From: CAWJEL01 sp964647255
GTDB lineage: Bacteria > Chloroflexota > Anaerolineae > CG2-30-64-16
Direction of reading: 5' to 3'
NCBI GenBank assembly: GCA_964647255.1
Contig: CAZYGI010000101.1
Location: forward strand, 1 to 11,769
DNA length: 11,769 nt
The notes beneath the pieces were generated by a model. The model saw only the letters and a program-made list of their open reading frames with translations, made no database searches and had not been told where the DNA came from. Both the position numbers and the translations under genes were made by a program. Below, piece after piece: positions 6,199 to 11,769 of this stretch; the first letter of the stretch is position 1, and every line of letters starts with the position of its first letter.

Positions 6199-7119
6199 AT
6201 GAAAACGGATTTACTGTGGCGTCCGCTCCGATCCGCAGATCGGGGGGACATTGTCGAACTGGCAGCCGCCTGTCTGGTTTCCGATGGCGGTCTGCCGTCC
6301 GTCACGGACGAGGCGTTCGTGCAGGAACGGTTCCTGCCCGCTGCGCCCGGTGTCGCGCTCGGCGCGTTTGACACGGTGGGCACGCTGCTTGCAGCCACCG
6401 CGATTCAGCCCGACCCACGTACGAAAAAGCCTCGGGGGCTCATTGCCGGCATGGTGCACCCTGACCATCGGCGCCAGGGCATCGGCGCGCGCCTGCTGCG
6501 CTGGAGCGTTGATCAGGGCCGATCGCTGCTGATGAAACTTGCACCTGACGATCCGCCGCGCCTGGTGATTGCTACGGAGGGCCTGACCGCAGATGCAGCA
6601 CGACTCTATCAGCGTTTCGGCTTCACGCAAGAGTTCGCCGAGGACGTGATGCGCCGTGATCTGAGGCAGCGACTTGCGGAGGCGCCGCTTCCGCCGGGCA
6701 TCACACTCATGCCGTGGACGCCGGAGTTGACTGAGTCGTTCTTTGCGGCCTATTCAGCTTCTTTCCAAGATCGCCCCGGCTTTCCCGGTTGGAGTCTGGA
6801 TCTGTGGCGCGACTGGGCAATCGCCGATGATGGGTTTTACCCAGAGGCCTCGTTCCTGGCGCGACACGGCGACCTGCCCACCGGTTTCATCATCTGCGAT
6901 ACAGGCTGGGTCACGCAGATGGGCGTGATCCCGGCGTATCGCGGCCGCGGGCTGGGCGCGGCTTTGCTCACGAAGTCCCTGCGCTGTCTTCGTGACGCCG
7001 GTCAAGAAGAAGCCCTGCTGGATGTCAATGTAAACAACCCGGTTGCCGCGCGCCTCTACACCCGCCTTGGCTTCGAGCCGGTCGGGCGGCGGGCACGCTG
7101 GATCCTGCAAATCAACTGA
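6199..7119 (+). CDS. Tandem GNAT acetyltransferase (two GNAT domains)
   Basis: The 306-residue protein has two GNAT folds in a row. The first (about 5-155) carries the acetyl-CoA pyrophosphate loop as HPDHRRQGIGARLL (87-100) and closes with ARLYQRFGF (134-142). The second (about 168-306) has IPAYRGRGLGAALL (244-257) and ARLYTRLGF (284-292). Both R/Q-x-x-G-x-G/A loops look competent, unlike many tandem GNATs where one half decays. Mycothiol synthase MshD has a comparable plan, but I see nothing specific that points to mycothiol, so the acceptor is unknown. It starts at ATG 6199, 24 bases after hypD, with only a weak GGA upstream; probably cotranscribed. The stop is 19 bases before the peptidase ATG, whose ribosome site lies between. 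Confidence 0.88.
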   Translation: MKTDLLWRPLRSADRGDIVELAAACLVSDGGLPSVTDEAFVQERFLPAAPGVALGAFDTVGTLLAATAIQPDPRTKKPRGLIAGMVHPDHRRQGIGARLLRWSVDQGRSLLMKLAPDDPPRLVIATEGLTADAARLYQRFGFTQEFAEDVMRRDLRQRLAEAPLPPGITLMPWTPELTESFFAAYSASFQDRPGFPGWSLDLWRDWAIADDGFYPEASFLARHGDLPTGFIICDTGWVTQMGVIPAYRGRGLGAALLTKSLRCLRDAGQEEALLDVNVNNPVAARLYTRLGFEPVGRRARWILQIN

Positions 7120-7138
7120 ACCCAAAAAGGAGTGCCCC

Positions 7139-8650
7139 ATGACCGAGAAAGATGCCGCCGACAGCAAGGCTGCCGCCGAACCTAAGCCTGTGCCCGCAGA
7201 CCAACTGGTGAGCACCCAACACACTGTCACGCTGGCCGGGCAGGAGATCCGCTACACCGTCACCGCGGGCACGATCATCCTGAAGGAAGAGGCCGAGAAG
7301 ACCGGCGAGAAGGCCGGCGAGTCGGAGGGCGAGAAGCCCAAGGCATCCGTCTTCTTCATCGCCTACACGCGCGATGACGTGCCGGACAAGACGCAGCGTC
7401 CGCTTACCTTTTCGTTCAACGGCGGGCCGGGCTCATCGTCGGTCTGGCTGCACCTGGGGCTGCTGGGGCCGCGCCGCGTCGTGATGCAGGAGGACGGCGG
7501 CCTCCCGCCGCCGCCCTTCCGGTTGACCGACAACGAGTTCTCGCTGCTGGACGTCACCGACCTCGTGTTCATTGATCCGGTCAGCACCGGCTTCAGCCGG
7601 CCGGTGGTGGGCGAGAAGGCGAAGGAGTTCCACGGCTTCAAGCGGGACATCGAGTCGGTCGGCGATTTCATCCGGCTCTACACCACACGCTACGGCCGCT
7701 GGCTCTCGCCCAAGTTCCTGATCGGCGAGAGCTACGGCACCACGCGCGCCGCGGGGCTGTCGGGCTATCTCCAGGAGCGGTACGGCCTTTACCTGAATGG
7801 CATCATGCTGATTTCGTCCATCCTGGATTTCAGCACGGCTGACTTCAACCCGGGGAACGATCTGCCCTGCATCCTGTTTGTGCCGACCTACGCCGCAACT
7901 GCGTGGTATCACGGCCGGCTGCCGCTCGAACTTCAGGGGCTCGACCTGCGCACGTTCCTGACCGAGGTCGAGGGGTTCGCGCTGGGCCAGTACGCCCTGG
8001 CGCTGATGAAAGGCGCGGCGCTGACCGCGGAGGCGCGGGCGGGGATCGCAACGCGGCTGGCGCGCTACACCGGCCTGTCCCCCGACTACGTGGACGGCGC
8101 CGACCTGCGCATCAACATCCATCGCTACGTCAAGGAGCTGCTGCGCGATGAGCGGCGCACCATTGGCCGCCTCGACAGCCGTTTCAAGGGCATTGACCGG
8201 GACGCGAGCGGCGAAAATCACGAGTACGACCCCAGCATGACCAACATCATGGGGCCGTACACCGCCGCCTTCAACGACTACGTGCGCGGCGAGCTGAAGT
8301 TCGAGAGCGACTTGCCCTATGAGGTTCTCAACCCCAAGGTGTGGCCCTGGGACTATTCCGAGCATGAGAACCAATACGTCAACGTGGCCGAGACGCTGCG
8401 CAAGGCCATAAGCACCAATCCGTATCTCAAGGTCTTCGTCGCCAACGGCTACTACGACCTGGCGACGCCGTACTGCGCCACCGAATACACCTTCAACCAC
8501 CTGGGCCTGGACCCGAGCCTGCGCGGCAACATCTCGATGGCTTACTACCTGGCCGGCCACATGATGTACATCCACCTGCCATCGCTGGCCCAACTGCGCG
8601 AGGACCTGGCCGGCTTTCTGCGGGGCGCCGTGCCCGCGGCGGAGGCATGA
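7139..8650 (+). CDS. Peptidase S10 (serine carboxypeptidase-like)
   Basis: The 503-residue protein starts at ATG 7139, six bases after AAAAGGAG (7125-7132); the frame is open further upstream but only inside the previous gene. Family S10 motifs occur in order: FNGGPGSSS (about 93-101, oxyanion-hole region), DPVSTGFS, IGESYGTTR with the nucleophile Ser198, ANGYYDLATPY with Asp440, and AGHMMYIH with His474. The Ser-Asp-His triad is therefore complete. The family removes C-terminal residues from peptides, typically at acidic pH. No signal peptide is visible: the N-terminus is charged (MTEKDAADSK) and includes a Glu/Lys/Gly-rich stretch at about 50-68, so a cytoplasmic location is likely unless it leaves by another route. 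Its stop overlaps the next start as ATGA (8647-8650), suggesting coupling with the exporter. Confidence 0.93.
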   Translation: MTEKDAADSKAAAEPKPVPADQLVSTQHTVTLAGQEIRYTVTAGTIILKEEAEKTGEKAGESEGEKPKASVFFIAYTRDDVPDKTQRPLTFSFNGGPGSSSVWLHLGLLGPRRVVMQEDGGLPPPPFRLTDNEFSLLDVTDLVFIDPVSTGFSRPVVGEKAKEFHGFKRDIESVGDFIRLYTTRYGRWLSPKFLIGESYGTTRAAGLSGYLQERYGLYLNGIMLISSILDFSTADFNPGNDLPCILFVPTYAATAWYHGRLPLELQGLDLRTFLTEVEGFALGQYALALMKGAALTAEARAGIATRLARYTGLSPDYVDGADLRINIHRYVKELLRDERRTIGRLDSRFKGIDRDASGENHEYDPSMTNIMGPYTAAFNDYVRGELKFESDLPYEVLNPKVWPWDYSEHENQYVNVAETLRKAISTNPYLKVFVANGYYDLATPYCATEYTFNHLGLDPSLRGNISMAYYLAGHMMYIHLPSLAQLREDLAGFLRGAVPAAEA

Positions 8651-9396
8651 CCCTCAGCCTGGGCCAATGGGCCTTGATGGGACTGGCTGCGCTTCTGATC
8701 GGGGTGTCCAAGACCGGGATCACCGGGCTGGGCATCCTGGCGGTCGCTATCGCGGCGAGCGTACTGCCGCCGCGCGACTCAACCGGCACGGTCCTGCTGA
8801 TCTTGCTCGTCGGTGATGTGATGGCGATCGCCATGTACCGCCGCGTCGCAAACTGGCCGCAACTGAGACGGATTTTCCCGTGGGCGGGCGCGGGCGTGCT
8901 GCTCGGTGCGCTCGCGTTGGGCCATGTGAACAACGACGGCGCTCGGCGGCTCATCGGCACGATCCTGCTGGTCTTGATCAGTGCGTACTTCATCCGGCAG
9001 CGGGCCGTGAACGGCCGAGGCGATGAAGCGCCGGCTTTTATGCGCTACCCGTGGCTGGTGGCCGGGACCGGCGTGCTGGCCGGCTTCACAACCATGGTCG
9101 CCAACGCGGCCGGGCCGATCATGATCCTTTATTTGCTGGCGCTGCGCCTGCCCAAGGAGATCTTCGTCGGCACGACGGCGTGGTTTTTCCTGGCGTTGAA
9201 CCTGTTCAAGACGCCATTCAGCGTTGGGCTGGGGTTGATTAACGCCGGCTCGCTGGCCGTCGCGCTGCCCCTGGCCCCCCTTGTCGTGGCCGGCGCGTTC
9301 CTCGGACGTTATCTGCTGCGCGTGCTCGATCAGCGCCGCTTCGAGCAGATCGCACTGCTGCTGTCGCTTGTCGCCGGGGTGAGGCTGCTGCTCTGA
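8647..9396 (+). CDS. TauE/SafE-family membrane transporter
   Basis: This is a 249-residue hydrophobic protein with about seven or eight membrane spans (roughly 8-40, 45-63, 77-92, 101-116, 135-165, 170-190, 203-225 and 235-249). The opening GxSKTGITGLG and the repeat-like second-half segment GFTTMVANAAGP are the two family marker blocks of TauE/SafE. TauE/SafE proteins export sulfite, sulfoacetate or other small organic anions, or are uncharacterised; no substrate can be assigned here. The start overlaps the peptidase stop (ATGA), with GGAGG only one base upstream of the ATG, an unusually tight spacing that favours coupled re-initiation. No co-encoded sulfur-metabolism gene is seen. Confidence 0.9.
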   Translation: MTLSLGQWALMGLAALLIGVSKTGITGLGILAVAIAASVLPPRDSTGTVLLILLVGDVMAIAMYRRVANWPQLRRIFPWAGAGVLLGALALGHVNNDGARRLIGTILLVLISAYFIRQRAVNGRGDEAPAFMRYPWLVAGTGVLAGFTTMVANAAGPIMILYLLALRLPKEIFVGTTAWFFLALNLFKTPFSVGLGLINAGSLAVALPLAPLVVAGAFLGRYLLRVLDQRRFEQIALLLSLVAGVRLLL

Positions 9397-9421
9397 TGGA
9401 CATTTCAACGCTGATCACGCC

Positions 9422-9731
9422 GTGACCCTGCGTTTCTTCATCAAGGCAGACGCAGAGCCGCTGCACCGTATCCTGAACGAGGACGGCATCCTGCGTTACT
9501 TCCCGCGGACTACGCCACGTTCGCCTGGGTGTGCGATGTCTTCATCGCCGATGCGCATCGGGGGCCCGGTCTCGGCAAGTGGCTGATCGAATGCGTGGTG
9601 ACGCATCCCGCCCTACACGGGCTGTGGCAGATCCTGCTCGCGACGCGCATGAGTTGTATCGGCGCTACGGCGGCTTCGCCGGCCTGCCGGCGCCGGAGAA
9701 GTGGATGATCCGGCGGAAGTCTTCCTTGTAA
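9422..9731 (+). pseudogene. Chimeric, frameshifted GNAT acetyltransferase relic
   Basis: Three frames must be read in turn to follow this relic. From GTG 9422 the reading is LRFFIKADAEPLHRILNEDG then ILRYFP, the beginning of one GNAT type. At about 9508 the frame changes and DYATFAWVCDVFIADAHRG then PGLGKWLIE follows, which is the acetyl-CoA-binding half of a different GNAT type whose own N-terminal half is missing. At about 9640-9650 it shifts again to DAHELYRRYGGF through PEKW, ending at TAA 9729-9731. The second shift is explained if one of two GCGACGC units was lost from an ancestral GCGACGC-GCGACGC-GCATGAG, a 7-base contraction that would otherwise restore ATRDAHELY. No intact product is possible. 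It lies between the exporter and the lipoprotein gene. Confidence 0.8.
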
Positions 9732-9743
9732 CGCGGAGGGGCG

Positions 9744-10292
9744 ATGATGAACAAGGTCGGAATCTGCGCCGCGTTCGTCGTTGACGGGCTGCTTCTGGCG
9801 CTGCTGCTCAGCCTGACGGGGTGCGCGGGCGGACAGGCGCCGCTGCGGGCTCCCGCGTATGGCGCCGGCGAGCTGCAGGCCGGTGATGCGGTGACGGTCA
9901 CGGTGACGGGCCGCGATGTGGTTCTGGATATCCGCAGCGAAAAAGGCATCGGCAGCGCGGAAATTGAGCAGGCCGCGGGCGGCGCGCCGGCCTCGCTCAT
10001 GCTGCGCTTCCAGCTGGCGGGATTGGAGGAGCTGCGCTTCTCCTATGCTGACGTGCAGGTGACCGTCCACGTGTCGAGCCTGGCGGAGGGTGGGGTGCGC
10101 GAGGAGATGGGACCGCCAGGGGGCGAGGTGCAGCCCATCGGCCCGGACAGCGCGTATTGGATGGCGGTGCGGCTCCCGGCCGGCGGACGCATCCCGCTGA
10201 TCGGCGGGGCCATCGAGCTCGCGGCCCCGCGCGCTTTCCTCGAGGGCGATGCCCGCGGTTTCTCGCTGCGGTGGATTGATTTTTACCGGTGA
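9744..10292 (+). CDS. Hypothetical lipoprotein
   Basis: This is a 182-residue protein of unknown function. It begins with a charged Met-Met-Asn-Lys, then a hydrophobic stretch (about 9-24), and a lipobox LTGC ending at Cys27, so it should be processed by signal peptidase II and anchored by lipid on the outer face of the membrane. The mature part is rich in short beta-strand-like runs (AVTVTVTG, ADVQVTVHV) and has no motif I recognise. The ATG at 9744 (or the adjacent 9747) follows GGAGGGG at 9734-9740. Its stop (10290-10292) overlaps by ten bases the stop of the kinase gene on the opposite strand, so any shared terminator would lie inside coding sequence. Confidence 0.8.
   Translation: MMNKVGICAAFVVDGLLLALLLSLTGCAGGQAPLRAPAYGAGELQAGDAVTVTVTGRDVVLDIRSEKGIGSAEIEQAAGGAPASLMLRFQLAGLEELRFSYADVQVTVHVSSLAEGGVREEMGPPGGEVQPIGPDSAYWMAVRLPAGGRIPLIGGAIELAAPRAFLEGDARGFSLRWIDFYR
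9927..9932. other. GATATC, predicted target site of the EcoRV-like system
   Basis: This is the only GATATC found by reading the window; it lies inside the lipoprotein gene. At this GC content about one is expected by chance, so there is no sign of avoidance. If the methyltransferase acts here, adenine N6 methylation would be expected. Confidence 0.6.
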
Positions 10293-11494
10293 TGGGGCGC
10301 CGATAACCTCAGCCCTGCCCGCGCAATCACGATTTCCTCATCCGTCGGAACGGACATCACCGCCACGCGGCTCTCAGCCGCGCTCAGGATCGTGGTTGCA
10401 TCGGCCGGCGCGCAGCGATTGGCCTCCGCATCCAGGAGCACGCCGCACCAGGCCAACCCCGCGCAGGCCCGCTCGCGCACCTGCCAGCCGCGCACGCCGA
10501 TGTCGTCGGTGAACGCCAGCACGTCGAACCCGCCCAGCACAGCCGCGTACGCGCCGATATAGCTCTTGAGACGATGGATGACCATCGCGACCGCCAGCCG
10601 CGCTCGCGCATCCCCTGCTGTCTCGAGCCGGATCAGCTCGAACAGATCGCTCGACGCGCCGGAGATGCCGATCAGCCCGCTCTCGCGGTTCAGCAGGCGA
10701 TCCACCGCCTCGGAGGTGTAGCCGTGCTCGGCAATCAGCGCCAGGGCGATGCTCGGATCGAGGTCGCCGCAGCGGGTGCTCATGATCAAACCGGGCAGCG
10801 GCGAGTAGCCCATCGAGGTCTCGACGCTGCGGCCGCCGTCAATTGCTGCGACGCTGGAGCCGCCGGTGCCCAGGTGGCAGGCGATGATTTTCAACGTCTC
10901 GACCGGTCGGCCGAGCGCGCGGGCGGCCTCGGCCGTGACGTATTCGTAGGAGAGCCCGTGGAAGCCGAACTTGCGGAAGCCGTAACGGTCGGCCAGGTCC
11001 AGCGGCAGGGCGTAGCGATAGGCCGCTTCGGGCAGCGTCGCGTGGAACGCGGTGTCGAAGACCGCGACCTGCATGACGTCCGGCAGCTCGGCCCGGCACA
11101 GATGAATCACGCTCAGCGAGTTGGGGTTGTGGATCGGCGCCAGGCGGTTGCAGGCCGCCAACTCGGGCAGGACTTCGTCGGTCACGATCACCGGCGCCTG
11201 GAACCGCGCGCCGCCATGCACGAACCGGTGGCCGATCGCGTCCGGCGCGACGCCGCGCGGCCGCAGATGCGCCAGCACCGCCGCGGCCGCGGCCCGGTGA
11301 TCCGGCAGCGGCCGCACGTCGGTCACGCTCTCCGCGCCGAACGTGTGGCGCAGATACGCGGCCTCCTGCGTCACCGTGCCGACGTGGTACGCCTTACCTG
11401 CGGCGGTGACGGATAACGTCTGGCCTTCCGCCCGATAGACCTTGTAGGTCAGCGACGAGCTGCCGCAGTTGAAGACAAGCAGGGTCGGGGACAT
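10283..11494 (-). CDS. ackA: Acetate/propionate-family kinase with altered nucleotide loop
   Basis: The 403-residue protein starts at ATG 11494; its revcomp leader has GGAGGTG about five bases upstream. An upstream frame extension to 11629 lies in the repeat region and is rejected. Acetate kinase landmarks are present, close to Methanosarcina numbering: VFNCGSSS with Asn9, GHRFVHGG with Arg90, IHNP with His122, VFDTAFH with Asp147, FGFHG with His179, HLGTGGSS (usual form HLGNGxS), STRCGDLDP with Arg241, and TDEE with Glu387. The enzyme interconverts acetyl phosphate and ADP with acetate and ATP. The nucleotide loop, commonly GGIGEN, reads TDDIGVRGW at 329-337, so phosphoryl donor or affinity may differ. 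No phosphotransacetylase is in the window. Kinase call is firm; acetate versus propionate is open. Confidence 0.92.
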   Translation of the reverse strand: MSPTLLVFNCGSSSLTYKVYRAEGQTLSVTAAGKAYHVGTVTQEAAYLRHTFGAESVTDVRPLPDHRAAAAAVLAHLRPRGVAPDAIGHRFVHGGARFQAPVIVTDEVLPELAACNRLAPIHNPNSLSVIHLCRAELPDVMQVAVFDTAFHATLPEAAYRYALPLDLADRYGFRKFGFHGLSYEYVTAEAARALGRPVETLKIIACHLGTGGSSVAAIDGGRSVETSMGYSPLPGLIMSTRCGDLDPSIALALIAEHGYTSEAVDRLLNRESGLIGISGASSDLFELIRLETAGDARARLAVAMVIHRLKSYIGAYAAVLGGFDVLAFTDDIGVRGWQVRERACAGLAWCGVLLDAEANRCAPADATTILSAAESRVAVMSVPTDEEIVIARAGLRLSAPHHR

Positions 11495-11511
11495 GCACAC
11501 CTCCGGCCCGT

Positions 11512-11539
11512 ATTCTATGCAGCAGCGGATTGACGGCAA
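11512..11539 (-). promoter_or_regulatory. Candidate promoter for the kinase gene
   Basis: Reading the minus strand, TAGAAT (11517-11512) is a five-of-six -10 match. TTGCCG (11539-11534) is a half-matching -35, with a 16-base spacer. The implied leader before ATG 11494 is only about ten bases, just enough for the GGAGG site. Speculative. Confidence 0.3.
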
Positions 11540-11565
11540 ATCGCGAGGATGGGTGGCCTGCAAAT

Positions 11566-11638
11566 GGGACGCGGACGAGCGCAGACGAGCATGGATAGTT
11601 TTATTGTCTCCGTGGTCTACCGCGTTCATCCGCGTCCC
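11566..11638. repeat. Intergenic inverted repeat carrying the GCGGACGAGC motif
   Basis: The left arm begins GGGACGCGGACGAGCGCAG (11566-11584). The right arm, reverse-complemented from 11638, begins GGGACGCGGATGAACGCGG. Over 19 bases, 16 agree, separated by about 35 bases that include TTTTATTG. The left arm is the same motif found at 264-299. It can fold as a long hairpin on either strand. I recall similar 'CCGCGTTCATCCGCG' repeats scattered between genes in several environmental phyla, which would make this a member of a dispersed repeat family. It could act as a transcript-end structure. Confidence 0.65.
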
Positions 11639-11769
11639 GGTCGTTGTAGCCTGCGCAAACGTAAGAGCATTTCCCGTTTCCTCGTGCCTGGTGTAAACTA
11701 CCCCTGTCCGACCGACTTAGAACCTATCCGAAAACTGTCATGTCGCACAGGATGCTGGCACAAGCGAAC
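11639..11769. other. Right-edge intergenic stretch, unassigned
   Basis: No gene can be supported in the last 131 bases. The segment starting CTTAGAACCTATCCGAAAAC (11717-11736) differs in composition from its surroundings and resembles the kind of terminal sequence that begins some insertion elements. No transposase start, target duplication or inverted partner is visible inside the window. Confidence 0.25.

Noticed and set aside
7433..8593. 386-codon minus-strand frame opposite the peptidase
   Set aside because: It is a shadow of the S10 gene, whose catalytic triad fixes the coding strand.
9396..9425. Nine-codon frame ATG to TGA overlapping the GNAT relic start
   Set aside because: It has no ribosome site and no leader-peptide features, and is probably part of the degraded region.
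10574..11416. 280-codon open frame on the plus strand opposite the kinase gene
   Set aside because: It is antisense to a clear acetate kinase; its sequence is low-complexity Arg/Gln/Ala-rich with no domain.
1..11769. Avoidance of GATATC by the host as a sign of an active EcoRV-like system
   Set aside because: One site occurs and about one is expected at this GC content in 11.8 kb, so the window says nothing either way.

Overview
The window is GC-rich bacterial DNA with an AT-richer patch at about 930-3800. The gene set is a strict-anaerobe glycyl radical enzyme, an acetate kinase with a DDIG nucleotide loop, a tandem GNAT, a cytoplasmic S10 peptidase and decaying GNAT remnants, with dispersed 'GCGGACGAGC'-type repeats. 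This suggests an anaerobic environmental lineage, perhaps Chloroflexota (Anaerolineae-like). The taxon is a guess from style, because no phylogenetic marker is present. No rRNA, tRNA, CRISPR array or intact transposase was seen.

Layout. (1) 1-263: the 3' end of a radical-SAM activase for a glycyl radical enzyme. (2) 264-3810: an accessory block. It holds a 10-bp-period repeat, a histidine phosphatase, a BrnT/BrnA-type toxin-antitoxin pair, a decayed second copy of the activase 3' end (1690-1863), then an adenine DNA methyltransferase and an EcoRV-type restriction endonuclease. (3) 3811-6174: a glycyl radical enzyme that matches trans-4-hydroxy-L-proline dehydratase (HypD) at every active-site position I could check. 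Its ATG overlaps the endonuclease stop (ATGA). (4) 6199-9396: a tandem-GNAT acetyltransferase, an S10 serine carboxypeptidase and a TauE/SafE-type exporter, all on + and closely spaced. (5) 9422-9731: a frameshifted chimeric GNAT relic, followed by a lipoprotein gene. (6) 10283-11494 on -: an acetate/propionate-type kinase convergent with the lipoprotein gene. (7) 11495-11769: intergenic DNA with a hairpin-forming version of the repeat and an unidentified right edge.

How it fits together. The activase (left edge) and HypD would normally be neighbours: the activase installs the glycyl radical, and HypD dehydrates hydroxyproline to pyrroline-5-carboxylate for reduction to proline. About 3.5 kb of defence and addiction genes now separates them. 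The 171-bp relic of an activase 3' end inside that block lies in direct orientation exactly 1618 bp from the living copy. This suggests the block grew by duplication or recombination at the activase 3' end. The restriction-modification pair is best explained as horizontally acquired: it is AT-richer and has a self-contained gene order. It is joined tightly enough to hypD that hypD translation may be coupled to the endonuclease. I see no wholly new system. The most notable points are the EcoRV-type enzyme paired with a methyltransferase unlike M.EcoRV, the R-M/hypD junction, the duplicated activase relic, the altered acetate kinase loop and the GNAT relic.
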